A stretch of 64,000 bases of DNA from Sphingorhabdus wooponensis (GCF_003933235.1 NZ_RWJI01000001.1:1432001-1496000); one strand, 5' to 3'. Shown: positions 25,435-34,448, counted from the stretch's first letter. A program made the numbers and translations. The notes: a model not told the origin generated them from the sequence alone.

Positions 25435-25904
25435 ACTAAATCCTCCCCGCTTGCGGGGAGGGGGACCGTGCTTGCACGGTGGAGGGGGCTATTAGTCCAA
25501 GCGCAAATGGTTTGTAGCACAGTGTCCAAATCTTTTAGCACATCAACGGCAGCAATCCGAAGAACCTTATATCCAGCCGCCTGCATCATCGCATTACGGG
25601 CATCATCACGCTGAGGTCGATCTCCTCGATCATGCGCCTCGCCATCAATTTCGATCACCAGCTTGGCCGCAGCGCAATAAAAATCTGCAACATAGGCCCC
25701 GATGGGATGTTGCCGTCGGAATTTCACGCCGATCTTGTTGGTACGGACTTTTTCCCACAATAGAACCTCTGGTAACGTCATTTTGCGGCGCAGCTTGCGC
25801 GCGTTGTAAACGACCGGGCGCTGTAGGGTCTGCAAGCCCCCTCCACCACGCTTCGCGCGGTCCCCCTCCCCGTTCCGGGGAGGATTTTGCGTGGACGCCA
25901 TCAT
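25431..25904 (-). CDS. DUF559 (Vsr/PD-(D/E)XK-like) endonuclease-domain protein
   Basis: 157 residues from the ATG at 25904. The core (about 33-135) has [37 protein letters not shown] and [10 protein letters not shown], the conserved D..E.D pattern of the DUF559/Vsr-like restriction-endonuclease fold. The first ~20 and last ~19 residues ([36 protein letters not shown]) are encoded by the inverted repeats listed separately. It overlaps both glyQ (ATGA) and glyS (ATGA). Probably an inserted cassette; whether it cuts DNA is untested. Confidence 0.85.
   Translation of the reverse strand: MMASTQNPPRNGEGDRAKRGGGGLQTLQRPVVYNARKLRRKMTLPEVLLWEKVRTNKIGVKFRRQHPIGAYVADFYCAAAKLVIEIDGEAHDRGDRPQRDDARNAMMQAAGYKVLRIAAVDVLKDLDTVLQTICAWTNSPLHRASTVPLPASGEDLV
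25438..25490. repeat. Inverted hairpin repeat, glyS side of DUF559 cassette
   Basis: 53 bp containing two hairpins: CTCCCCGC-TT-GCGGGGAG at 25443-25460 and ACCGTGC-TT-GCACGGT at 25465-25480. It matches the reverse complement of 25835-25887 along its whole length apart from the hairpin loops. It encodes the C-terminal tail of the DUF559 protein. Confidence 0.88.
25835..25887. repeat. Inverted hairpin repeat, glyQ side of DUF559 cassette
   Basis: 53-bp inverted partner of 25438-25490, with hairpins CCTCCCCG-TTC-CGGGGAGG and ACCACGC-TTC-GCGCGGT (imperfect). Differences from its partner sit mostly in loops and are compensated in stems, which suggests the folded form matters. It encodes the N-terminal tail of the DUF559 protein. 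Confidence 0.88.
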
Positions 25905-26788
25905 ACTGCCCATCCGTTCTTTTCCATCCATGCCTGGCAACTGCCTTTGGCAAGGTCGCGGACGCGGCCCATATAGCTTGCGCGTTCCTGCACAGAAATA
26001 ACGCCGCGCGCTTGCAATATGTTGAAGATATGGCTGGCCTTAATTGCTTGCTCATAAGCGGGAATGGGCAAAGCATGTTGCAAGCAGCTTTCGCATTCTG
26101 CCGTCGCTTTTTTGAAGGCATCAAACAACATGTCGGTGTCGGCAATTTCGAAATGATAGGTGCTCATCTGCCGTTCGTTTTCGCGGAATATATCGCCATA
26201 GGTCACCGCCGGACGATCCGCCGTTGCGTTGTTATAGACGAGGTCGAAAATGCTGTCCTTGTTCTGGATATACATCGCCAGACGTTCCAGACCATAAGTC
26301 AGCTCGCCCGAAACAGGTTTGCAATCAAAGCCGCCCATTTGCTGAAAATAGGTGAACTGCGTCACCTCCATGCCGTCGCACCAGATTTCCCAGCCAAGGC
26401 CCCATGCGCCCAGCGTTGGGCTTTCCCAGTCATCTTCCACAAAGCGGATGTCGTGAAGCAAAGGGTCAATTCCAATCGCCTTTAACGAACCGAGATACAG
26501 CTCCTGCAAATTTGGCGGACTTGGTTTCAGGATGACTTGATATTGATAATAAGCGCCCAGCCGATTGGGGTTTTCGCCATAACGGCCATCGGTAGGCCGG
26601 CGCGATGGCTGCACAAAGGCCGCGTTCCATGGGTCAGGCCCCAGCGCGCGCAGGGTCGTGGCGGTGTGGAACGTACCCGCACCCATTTCCATGTCATAAG
26701 GCTGCAATATCGCACAACCCTGCTTGCCCCAATAATCATGAAGCGTGAGGATCAGATCCTGAAAACTAAGTGGAGCAATGTCAGACAT
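25901..26788 (-). CDS. glyQ: Glycyl-tRNA synthetase alpha subunit
   Basis: 295 residues from the ATG at 26788, giving the usual N-terminus ([20 protein letters not shown]). A GTG at 26854 would add 22 residues not typical of the family. Class II motifs are recognisable: [38 protein letters not shown] and [10 protein letters not shown]. Forms the alpha2-beta2 enzyme with glyS, from which it is separated by the DUF559 cassette. Confidence 0.96.
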   Translation of the reverse strand: MSDIAPLSFQDLILTLHDYWGKQGCAILQPYDMEMGAGTFHTATTLRALGPDPWNAAFVQPSRRPTDGRYGENPNRLGAYYQYQVILKPSPPNLQELYLGSLKAIGIDPLLHDIRFVEDDWESPTLGAWGLGWEIWCDGMEVTQFTYFQQMGGFDCKPVSGELTYGLERLAMYIQNKDSIFDLVYNNATADRPAVTYGDIFRENERQMSTYHFEIADTDMLFDAFKKATAECESCLQHALPIPAYEQAIKASHIFNILQARGVISVQERASYMGRVRDLAKGSCQAWMEKNGWAV

Positions 26789-26881
26789 GGCCAGCCATTG
26801 GCGGAGAAGCGGCGCTAAATCAAGGTTCTGAATAAACGCATGGGTTTTTGTCACTGGTGCATAGCATTATGTAAGGTGTTG

Positions 26882-26940
26882 TTGACATTTTTAGCGAATC
26901 AAATTAGTAAGGTGTCCATGACACAAAGACACCGACACCT
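26882..26940 (+). promoter_or_regulatory. Promoter and multi-half-site operator of the XRE gene
   Basis: TTGACA at 26882-26887 is followed after 17 bp by TAGTAA (26905-26910), a plausible promoter. Immediately after come clustered half-sites: GTGTC-CAT-GACAC (26912-26924), and the outer AGGTGT at 26910-26915 matching ACACCT at 26935-26940, with another GACACC between. The cluster ends 3 bp before the ATG, so a bound repressor would block both initiation and translation. Autoregulation by the XRE protein is inferred. Confidence 0.6.
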
Positions 26941-26943
26941 GAC

Positions 26944-27156
26944 ATGAAAAATCAGCTCAAAGTGCTGCGTGCGATGCGCAACTGGAGCCAGGCCGATTTG
27001 GGCGAACATCTCGATGTCTCGCGCCAAGCGGTCAATGCCATCGAGACCGGCAAATATGACCCCTCGCTGCCACTGGCGTTCAAGATTTCACGGCTGTTTG
27101 ATTTGCCGATCGAACAGATTTTTGATGACGAATTTGAAGGAGGGAACGATGTTTAA
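26944..27156 (+). CDS. XRE-family helix-turn-helix regulator
   Basis: A 70-residue protein consisting almost only of a Cro/C1-type helix-turn-helix (about 4-58: LKVLRAMRNWSQADLGEHLDVSRQAVNAIETG). Short stand-alone proteins of this type often control a neighbouring membrane protein gene. Its end overlaps the next gene by 8 bp with an AAGGAGG site inside it. The upstream operator repeats suggest autorepression. Confidence 0.88.
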   Translation: MKNQLKVLRAMRNWSQADLGEHLDVSRQAVNAIETGKYDPSLPLAFKISRLFDLPIEQIFDDEFEGGNDV

Positions 27157-27799
27157 CGCGGATGAAGATGCTGGCAGCAACGGCAAACGCATATTGTGGA
27201 TGTCATTGTGCGGCTTTGGCATAATCATGCTCTTAGGCGCCATCACGGGATTCCTGTCTGCACATATGGAGGAAGGCAGCGGCCCGCTAAATTTAGCTGG
27301 CTATGCTATTTTAGCGGCGTTCATATGCGTCACCCTAGCGCTTGCATTCGCCATATGGAGATTGTTTCGCCAAATGAAGCGCAGCGATCAAAAAGTGCCG
27401 CAACGTGAAAAAATCTACAATCGTTTCTTAATTGGCAGCTTTATATTTGGCGGTGTCACCGGCCTCATCCTCGCTCTGACAGGCAGTTTTGACGAAACAG
27501 AAGCCGGTCTGATTTCCAATGATGCCATGTCACCCATGCTCGCGATCATCCTTTCGGTCGCTCTCGGCGTCATTGTCCCTGCCATCACTTTCTACTGGCA
27601 TAAAAATCTTGTCGATGAACAAGAAGAGGCCGCCTATCGCTTTGGCGCGCTCATCGCGATGTATGCCTTTTGGTTCATCGCACCCGTCTGGTGGTTTCTA
27701 TGGCGCGGAGGCATCCTGCCCGCGATAGACGGCATAGCATTGTATTTTATAACAATATTTGTTGCCCTAATTGTCTGGTTCTGGAAAAAATATCTCTAA
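27149..27799 (+). CDS. Multi-pass membrane protein coupled to XRE regulator
   Basis: 216 residues from the ATG at 27149 (AAGGAGG at about 27137-27143), not the longer upstream frame that overlaps the regulator. Six or so hydrophobic segments (about 18-38, 50-72, 92-112, 127-147, 165-185, 195-212). I do not recognise a named family. The tight 8-bp overlap makes regulator and membrane protein one unit; it may be a sensing or stress module. Confidence 0.75.
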   Translation: MFNADEDAGSNGKRILWMSLCGFGIIMLLGAITGFLSAHMEEGSGPLNLAGYAILAAFICVTLALAFAIWRLFRQMKRSDQKVPQREKIYNRFLIGSFIFGGVTGLILALTGSFDETEAGLISNDAMSPMLAIILSVALGVIVPAITFYWHKNLVDEQEEAAYRFGALIAMYAFWFIAPVWWFLWRGGILPAIDGIALYFITIFVALIVWFWKKYL

Positions 27800-27855
27800 C
27801 GACCGGTCCAAGTTCGTCGAAATAGTTTCCTATCTTTCGTTCATGGAGAATAACA

Positions 27856-28806
27856 ATGCGTATTACTTTGAAGTCCTTAATGGCTGCCACCGCGACATGC
27901 GCATTGGCATGGGCAGCCCCCGTCGCGGCACAAAACACACCAACTGAGGCACCGGCATCGGTGGAGGCGCTTGACCCCGTCAAGGCACCGCCCGCCGTCA
28001 AGGATGTCGATCCCGCCTTGTGGGTCATCAAAGACGCCGACACCACCATTTATCTGTTCGGAAGTGTCCATATCTTAAAGCCAGGTCTTGGCTGGTTTGA
28101 TGATGGCGTAAAGACCGCTTTTGACCGTTCGGACCAATTGGTGCTGGAACTGGTCGAGCCGCCCGCAGCAGAGGCTCAAGCCTTGTTTGGGAAGTTTGCG
28201 ATGGATCAGCAGGGCAAGACATTGCGTTCCAAAATGAATGATGCGGACCGCGCAGTGTATGACGCAGCCATGGGCAAACTTGGTATTCCAGTGCCCGCTT
28301 TAGACCCATTCGAACCATGGGCTGCGGGAATGACACTATCACTGCTCGCAATGCAGAAATCCGGTTTTGATCCCAATAGCGGCGTTGAGAAACAACTGAC
28401 CGCGGCGGCGAAGCTCAGCAACAAGCCTATCGCCGGACTTGAAACCATGGAGTTCCAACTTGGCGTATTTGATACGCTGCCAGAGGCCGAGCAAATCGCA
28501 TTTTTGATCGAAACAGCAAAAATGATTGATGATGTGAACAGCACTATGGACAAGATGGTTGCCATGTGGGGAGCGGCCGAAACCGAGAGCCTTGCGCAAC
28601 TTATGAATGAAGGGATGACCAGCCGGACATTATATGATGCCCTGCTGACCAAGCGGAATGCCAATTGGGCAAAATGGATTTCGGCCAAGATGGATAAGCC
28701 GGGCGTGACATTCATCGCCGTTGGCGCAGGGCATCTGGCTGGCCCAACAAGCGTCCAAGCTTTGCTTCCGGCCTATGGCCTCACTGCAACACGGGTGGCC
28801 TATTAA
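27856..28806 (+). CDS. TraB/GumN family exported protein
   Basis: 316 residues with a signal peptide ending at about AAPVAAQ (26). The TraB/GumN family marks are DADTTIYLFGSVHILKPG near the start and FIAVGAGHLAGPTSV near the end, carrying the conserved histidines thought to bind metal in this Tiki-like hydrolase fold; E in LVLELVEPP and the LETMEFQ segment also match. Predicted periplasmic peptidase-like protein; substrate unknown. Confidence 0.87.
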   Translation: MRITLKSLMAATATCALAWAAPVAAQNTPTEAPASVEALDPVKAPPAVKDVDPALWVIKDADTTIYLFGSVHILKPGLGWFDDGVKTAFDRSDQLVLELVEPPAAEAQALFGKFAMDQQGKTLRSKMNDADRAVYDAAMGKLGIPVPALDPFEPWAAGMTLSLLAMQKSGFDPNSGVEKQLTAAAKLSNKPIAGLETMEFQLGVFDTLPEAEQIAFLIETAKMIDDVNSTMDKMVAMWGAAETESLAQLMNEGMTSRTLYDALLTKRNANWAKWISAKMDKPGVTFIAVGAGHLAGPTSVQALLPAYGLTATRVAY

Positions 28807-28829
28807 GCTTTGATGTGTAAATACGGGAA

Positions 28830-28857
28830 GGTCGGGCCAAGAACGCCCGGCCTTTTT
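28830..28857 (+). terminator. Rho-independent terminator after the TraB/GumN gene
   Basis: GGTCGGGC / GCCCGGCC stem (one G-T pair) with a 7-nt loop, followed by five T residues. It lies 23 bp after the stop codon and 20 bp before the next start, so it separates the two genes. Confidence 0.85.
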
Positions 28858-28876
28858 CGTTTTGTGCAGGGTCGAT

Positions 28877-29605
28877 ATGGGAAAAATACAAATGGGCGAT
28901 CCTGCTATGGCCGGAATAAAACAAGGGCCTTTTCCTGCGTTGCTGCCGACCTTCGGTTTCATACTGTTATACTTCGCCCTGCAAGGGGTAAGCACGGCCG
29001 TCATCATCGCCGCGACGCAAGGCGCATCGACCGCGCCAGAGCCTATTTCGATTATCTGGGGACTGCTTGCATCCGCCGTGATTCAATTGTCGCTAATGGG
29101 ACTATATCTGCGCAAAGACGCGCGGGCGGCGGCATTGGGCCTGCATGATTTTGGTAAGGTCCCGCTGCACAAGGCAAGCGGGCTCGCTATCTTGTTGGTG
29201 GCCGCCGCCATGGCATTCAATTTTGTCTATACGACTTACGTTATTCCGGGCGTAGACATGCAAGCGGACATGGCAAAAATCCTAGCGGGCATAGAGCGGA
29301 CGCCGTTGAACATGGCGGCCATGTTCTTCGCCATCGCAATCGCTGCGCCAGTGGTGGAGGAGCTTCTGTTTCGCGGTTTTTTGCAAAATGCGCTGGCGAA
29401 ATATGTGCCGATTTGGGGTGCTATCTTTTTGTCATCATTCCTGTTCGCCTTGGTGCACGGCCAACCTTATGCGATCCCCGGCCTCATGTCGTTGAGCATT
29501 GCCTTTGGCTATCTCTACCACCGCACAGGGTCACTGCGCACCAACATCATTTTGCACATGGCGAACAACGTATTCGCAATATTGGTATCGCAAGTTCTGA
29601 ATTAA
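28877..29605 (+). CDS. CPBP-family intramembrane metalloprotease
   Basis: 242 residues from the ATG at 28877 (AGGG upstream); a TTG at 28862 is in frame. About seven hydrophobic segments. The CPBP/CAAX protease motifs are EELLFRGFLQ, FALVHG and HMANNVFA. Relatives process prenylated or peptide substrates in the membrane or protect against bacteriocins. Its stop overlaps the convergent S66 gene by 4 bp. Confidence 0.88.
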   Translation: MGKIQMGDPAMAGIKQGPFPALLPTFGFILLYFALQGVSTAVIIAATQGASTAPEPISIIWGLLASAVIQLSLMGLYLRKDARAAALGLHDFGKVPLHKASGLAILLVAAAMAFNFVYTTYVIPGVDMQADMAKILAGIERTPLNMAAMFFAIAIAAPVVEELLFRGFLQNALAKYVPIWGAIFLSSFLFALVHGQPYAIPGLMSLSIAFGYLYHRTGSLRTNIILHMANNVFAILVSQVLN

Positions 29606-30654
29606 ACGACGACGGGTTCCAGCAAGCGCAGCGTTCCAGCATCAGCATCGATTTCCGCCATGCCGCCGACAGGCAACGTGAATTGGTCGGTGATATGCCC
29701 GAAAAACGCGCCTTGATAGGCTGGAATACCCAAGCCGCCCAGATGTTGCGTCAACACGTCGTTCAACGTGAATGCACCATAGCTGGTGCCCTTGTTCACG
29801 CAATCTGTGCATTGCCCAAACACGACGCCTTTCAGGTTCTTCAGCACGCCCGCCTGCCCCAATTGCGTGAGCATACGGTCAATGCGATATTCCGCCTCAT
29901 CCACATCTTCGATGAACAGGATCGCACCGTCGAAACTGGGTAGATAAGGCGTGCCGACCAGCGCGGTCAGCACCGTCAGGTTTCCGCCGAGCAACTTGCC
30001 CTGCGCCTTGCCATTGCCTGTGCCCAATACGCGCGTGCGCCAGCGGCGCTGCGCCATCCGGTCTTCGTCACCAACGGGATTGGTAAACAAGGGCGTCCCT
30101 GCATCAAACGCAATCTCGCGATATATGTCCCATGACGCCTTGCCCCATGCGCTGCCCGCGTTTGGACCATGCAAGGTCACAAATCCGCCTTTGGCCGCAA
30201 TCGCCATATGCAAGGCAGTGATGTCGCTGAAACCCGTCAATAATTTGGGGTTGGCGCGAATGATGTTCCAGTCAAGATACGGCAAAAGCCGCGCGCTGCC
30301 CCACCCGCCACGCACAGCAAAAATGGCTTTCACATCTGGATCCGCAAACATGGCGTTAATGTCCGCCGCACGGTCCTTATCTTGGCCAGCCAGATAGCCA
30401 TAGCGGTTCAACAAATGAACCGCGCGCTTGGGTTTTAGGCCCATGGCGACAATCGCTTCTTCGACCAGCTGAATTTGAAATGGGTCGTCGCTGGCCGACG
30501 CGGGTTCAATCAAGCCGACGGTATCGCCGACACGCAACCGTGAAGGTTTCCGCGCGGCCTTAGCTGCAGGCACGCCTGCGGCCAAAAGCGGCGGGGCCGA
30601 CAGCATAGCCGCCAGCCCCGCCATAATCTGACGCCGAGTTGCATTGATATCCAT
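29602..30654 (-). CDS. S66-family LD-carboxypeptidase-like protein, Tat-type signal
   Basis: 350 residues from the ATG at 30654. The N-terminus has a twin-arginine-like ATRRQIMAGL followed by a hydrophobic stretch, so export is likely. The S66 fold is recognisable by VGLIEPAS, AVRGGWGSARLLPYLDW and GFSDIT with the nucleophilic serine; Glu and His partners lie later (FIEDVDEAEYRIDR, and FGHITDQ). Family members are cytoplasmic LD-carboxypeptidases of peptidoglycan recycling or MccF-like self-immunity enzymes. An exported one, 17 bp behind a TonB receptor, is unusual. Confidence 0.87.
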   Translation of the reverse strand: MDINATRRQIMAGLAAMLSAPPLLAAGVPAAKAARKPSRLRVGDTVGLIEPASASDDPFQIQLVEEAIVAMGLKPKRAVHLLNRYGYLAGQDKDRAADINAMFADPDVKAIFAVRGGWGSARLLPYLDWNIIRANPKLLTGFSDITALHMAIAAKGGFVTLHGPNAGSAWGKASWDIYREIAFDAGTPLFTNPVGDEDRMAQRRWRTRVLGTGNGKAQGKLLGGNLTVLTALVGTPYLPSFDGAILFIEDVDEAEYRIDRMLTQLGQAGVLKNLKGVVFGQCTDCVNKGTSYGAFTLNDVLTQHLGGLGIPAYQGAFFGHITDQFTLPVGGMAEIDADAGTLRLLEPVVV

Positions 30655-30671
30655 ACCCGGCACGCCTTTTC

Positions 30672-33600
30672 TTAGAACTTAGCTTCGATCGACAATGTGA
30701 ACGACCGTCCACGTGGGTCAGCCACACGTGGTTCCCAGCTGGAACCCGAACCCGTGTTGCTGTCATACGTGATTGCAAATGGCGGATCTGTGTCGAACAC
30801 GTTACGCACACCTGCGGTCAAGCGCAGCTTATCGTTCATGTCCATAGCCGCGGACAGATTGTAGGTGACATAGGCTTTTACCCGCGCATTATAGTCTGGA
30901 CGACTGGCAGACGCCGGAAGCGCGTTGTTCTTATATCCGTTGCGATAGATTTGCGAGAAGCTGAACAGCATGTCATCGACGGCATAGTTGATGAATGCGC
31001 TATGTTTCCATTTCAAGCCCAGGTCGCCAGCATAGGTGAACACGCCGATCAAGCTTGAACCAAATGGCGCAGACGGCAAGAATTTCTCCCGCTTCTTAAC
31101 AAGATATGTTCCATCAAGTCCAGCCGTAAGTACACCACCCAATGCATCAATACCGCCGCGCAGCGCGACTTCTAGCCCTTGCGTACGACGCGAACCGATA
31201 TTGTCCTGCCGTAAATCCAACTGCGTAATCACGCCGCCCGTCCGTATTACACGGTCAGGAAAGTAGGATTGGTTCGCCAATAATTGGGCGATGGTCAGCG
31301 CACCGATGGTATTATCCACGGCGATAGACCAGAAATCGACCGATGCGCTAAACTGTGGTGCAGGCGTAAACACAATACCTGCCGAATATTGCTCGGATGT
31401 TTCAGGCCCCAGATTAACATTACCACCGCTCAGTGACGTTGGCGTGATCGCACCGCAACCTGCCGTAACGTTCACAACACCACCCACTGGGCATGTGCTT
31501 GGGTCGGTCAGGTTGTTTCCTGGATTAGGAGATTCGGTGACGCCGTTAAAGATTTGGTTAAATGCAGGGACACGGAAACCTGTGTTATAGGACGCCCGCA
31601 GCAGCACCCAGTCAAATGGCGAAAATTTTGCGGTTAACTTTGGATTAACTGTTGATCCGAAGCCCGTATAATCGTCGAGCCGAACAGCACCGGTGAGCTC
31701 AAGGCTCTCCAACACTGGCACCGACATCTCGGCATAGACCGCCTTTACATTGCGATTTTTCGGCGTGAGCGCGTTCACATTGTCGAATGCCACGTTAAAA
31801 ATTTCTGCCTGCCCTGCTACTGCAGCAGCAGAACCGTTGAAGCTGTAGGTTTCACGGCGGTAATCCGCGCCAAGCGCGACTTGCACTGGACCAGCAGGCA
31901 AATCAAACAAGGAACCGGAAACCGAGGCGTCAAATTGCTTCACCTCATATTGACCGCCATATAATGTTGTACCTTCCGCCGAAATAGCTTCAAGTCCAGC
32001 TAGCGCCGCATCCGATTGGGTCACCGAGAAGGGGTTAAGAATACCGCTATTCAACAAGCCAATTATGCCCGGACGCGATGCGCCTGGTGCAGTGGGCGCA
32101 CGTGGATCAATGCCGCCGCTAACGGCCCCAGCGACACCCGAAGCAGTTGCGTTGGCTGCTGAACGGAATATACCCGCATAATGGTACCCCGTACCGAGCA
32201 CGGACGATGCTTCGCTTTTTGCGTAAGAACCACCTGCGCGGTAATCCCATGTTCCACCAAGCGGACCTTCGGCCGTAAGTGCGCCACGGATTGTTTTGGT
32301 GTTTGTGACATATTCGCGATTGCCACCAGGGATATTGCGCCAGCGATAGGCAATAGGTTTGCCGTAATTGCCAACGGTATCAACCGTCCGGTCACCCACC
32401 GCGCCTACCGCAGGGAATGTTCCGGCAATGGCGTCATACACGCTGTTATAGGTTGCCGCGGTAGTCGCGTTCAACGGATAATACAGCGGCATAGTTGTCG
32501 CGTTGATCGAATATTGGTTGTTTGAAAACCGCTTCTTCGAATCCGCATCGGAACCCGTTATTTCTGCTGCCAAGCGATGGTCACCCAAAGCCAGCGTAGC
32601 CTTCCCATAAAAGGTCAGTGTTTGCAACGGCTGCTGAAGCACCGCGGCACGGCCTGTGTCCCATGAACAAGCAAATTTTGCACCCGGCACTGACCAGAGC
32701 ACTTCGTCATATGCCATACCGCCATTGACGGAATCGCAGCCCGCGCCGCCTGGCAAATCAAGCGGGTTGATGCCGCCATCAGCGCGCGTTGTTGTTCCTG
32801 GGATGAGCAATCCGGGCAGGTAGAAGTTTGCGGAGCTATTGGTGGTCCCGCCAAGTAACGAACCATTGGGTGCGAATAAGCTATTTGTGTTGGCTGGGAA
32901 TGCAGTCGCAATAGGCGTGCCACGGGTATCCACCGAAAGGCCACGATTGGGTTGGTTGCCGTTCACAAAATCGCGATCTTGGCCAAGCAAGGCAGAATTC
33001 CAGCTTTTGCTCACCGCGCCCATAATGTTGAAGCCTTGGGTACTCAGGTCACCATAGCCAGCTGTCCCCGAAAGGCGGTAAATGGCGCTGTCATTACGTT
33101 GCGTAATGTCTGTGAAGCCGTTGAGCACCACACCTTGAAAATTCGATTTCGTGATAAAGTTGATAACGCCGCCAATCGCATCGGTGCCATAAATGGCGGA
33201 CGCGCCATCTTTCAGTACTTCAACACGCTCTAGTGCCGCAAACGGAACCTGGTTAACGTCAACAGCGCCGCCGGTCAGGCCATGCGCCGCCACCCGGCGA
33301 CCATTGAGTAAGACCAGTGTCGCGGCAGCACCCTGCCCACGCAGGTTCGCGGCGGACAGTCCGTTCGTACCGCGTTGCGCGCCTGTTGTTACGTCACTAT
33401 TCGATGCCAAATTGTCCGCACCATTCCCGTTGGTGGAAAGAAATGAAATCAACTGCTCTGGGCCATTGATGCCTTCACGAGACAAATCAGACGGAGTAAT
33501 AACCTGCAATGGTGCAGCGCTTTTCGTCGGGTCTTGTTTGATACGCGATCCGGTAACTATAATGGCAGTGCCTTCATCTTCAGCCGTTTCCGCAGAGGCA

Positions 33601-33680
33601 GGTGGCGACGTATCTTGCGCAAAGGCTGGCGCAGTCAGACATGTGGCCAACAACAATATCGCAGTTTTTGAAGTTTTCAT
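30672..33680 (-). CDS. TonB-dependent receptor
   Basis: 1002 residues with a signal peptide ending at AFAQD. The plug domain begins GTAIIVTGSRI and includes LLNGRRVAAHG and GAAIYGTDAIGGVINFIT; the beta-barrel ends in the typical C-terminal aromatic ...FTLSIEAKF. Large TonB receptors of this kind take up siderophores, peptides or glycans across the outer membrane. An AAGGGGAATTTTT site precedes the ATG. The S66 peptidase follows in the same operon, hinting at a peptide-like ligand. Confidence 0.95.
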   Translation of the reverse strand: MKTSKTAILLLATCLTAPAFAQDTSPPASAETAEDEGTAIIVTGSRIKQDPTKSAAPLQVITPSDLSREGINGPEQLISFLSTNGNGADNLASNSDVTTGAQRGTNGLSAANLRGQGAAATLVLLNGRRVAAHGLTGGAVDVNQVPFAALERVEVLKDGASAIYGTDAIGGVINFITKSNFQGVVLNGFTDITQRNDSAIYRLSGTAGYGDLSTQGFNIMGAVSKSWNSALLGQDRDFVNGNQPNRGLSVDTRGTPIATAFPANTNSLFAPNGSLLGGTTNSSANFYLPGLLIPGTTTRADGGINPLDLPGGAGCDSVNGGMAYDEVLWSVPGAKFACSWDTGRAAVLQQPLQTLTFYGKATLALGDHRLAAEITGSDADSKKRFSNNQYSINATTMPLYYPLNATTAATYNSVYDAIAGTFPAVGAVGDRTVDTVGNYGKPIAYRWRNIPGGNREYVTNTKTIRGALTAEGPLGGTWDYRAGGSYAKSEASSVLGTGYHYAGIFRSAANATASGVAGAVSGGIDPRAPTAPGASRPGIIGLLNSGILNPFSVTQSDAALAGLEAISAEGTTLYGGQYEVKQFDASVSGSLFDLPAGPVQVALGADYRRETYSFNGSAAAVAGQAEIFNVAFDNVNALTPKNRNVKAVYAEMSVPVLESLELTGAVRLDDYTGFGSTVNPKLTAKFSPFDWVLLRASYNTGFRVPAFNQIFNGVTESPNPGNNLTDPSTCPVGGVVNVTAGCGAITPTSLSGGNVNLGPETSEQYSAGIVFTPAPQFSASVDFWSIAVDNTIGALTIAQLLANQSYFPDRVIRTGGVITQLDLRQDNIGSRRTQGLEVALRGGIDALGGVLTAGLDGTYLVKKREKFLPSAPFGSSLIGVFTYAGDLGLKWKHSAFINYAVDDMLFSFSQIYRNGYKNNALPASASRPDYNARVKAYVTYNLSAAMDMNDKLRLTAGVRNVFDTDPPFAITYDSNTGSGSSWEPRVADPRGRSFTLSIEAKF

Positions 33681-33867
33681 AAAAATTCCCCTTCTCGTTT
33701 CAGCTCGCCCCCGAGCCTTTTATGGGCGACACGCTATTCTGGCCAATCGAGCAATGCAACTGACTTTGCACCCAATACACAAAGAAACTGTATTAGGCTC
33801 CACCTTATTCAACGCTTTGTCTACTTGGCGGGTTGAAAATTGGCCGCATGAGGCGCAAAGGAAATTT

Positions 33868-34305
33868 ATGCTGTCTCAAAAAACCCGCTATGCCATCCGC
33901 GCCATGCAGCATCTTGCCGATCATTATGGCAAAGGCCCCGTTCAGCTCGGCGATATTGCTGAAGCGCAAAAAATTCCGCCTAAATTTCTGACGGTTATTT
34001 TATCCGAGCTATCCCGTTCCGGCTTAGTAGCGTCGCAGCGCGGCAAAGACGGTGGCTATTGGCTTGGCGTTTCGCCGATTGACATCAGCTATGGCGACCT
34101 CATCCGTATCATGCGGGGCTCACTGGCCTTGGTTCCTTGCGCCAGCCGCTATGCCCATGAAAAGTGCAAAAATTGCGTCGAGGAAGAAAATTGCCGCACA
34201 CGCGCGCTCATGCTTCAGGTGCGCGACAAAACCGCCAATCTGCTCGACAGCATCAACCTGACCGATATCGTCCACGCCGACATTTACCTGCAGGCGGCGG
34301 AATAA
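33868..34305 (+). CDS. Rrf2-family transcriptional regulator
   Basis: 145 residues from the ATG at 33868 (AAAGGAAA upstream). A winged helix N-terminus (MLSQKTRYAIRAMQHLADH; IPPKFLTVILSELSRSGLVAS) is characteristic of Rrf2. Four cysteines follow, PC-x9-C-x2-C-x5-C at about residues 91-110, more than the three of IscR or NsrR, so cluster or thiol sensing is likely. The TauE/SafE exporter gene follows on the same strand, suggesting control by sulfur compounds. Confidence 0.88.
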   Translation: MLSQKTRYAIRAMQHLADHYGKGPVQLGDIAEAQKIPPKFLTVILSELSRSGLVASQRGKDGGYWLGVSPIDISYGDLIRIMRGSLALVPCASRYAHEKCKNCVEEENCRTRALMLQVRDKTANLLDSINLTDIVHADIYLQAAE

Positions 34306-34448
34306 GCTTTTGAACAGCATTAGCTTTTGTTGCTGCTAAACCACTCCTTTGGGCCAGCCAATAAAATACAAAGGTGCATGTACGTTGCTAATCAACTATG
34401 GTCGCATGGTGCCTGAGCATTATTGGAACCTGTCAGTGCGAGATTTGG

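Noticed and set aside
25431-25904. DUF559 gene as a toxin of a toxin-antitoxin or restriction system
   Set aside because: No antitoxin or methylase gene is adjacent; both neighbours are glycyl-tRNA synthetase subunits. The repeat-flanked cassette explanation fits better.
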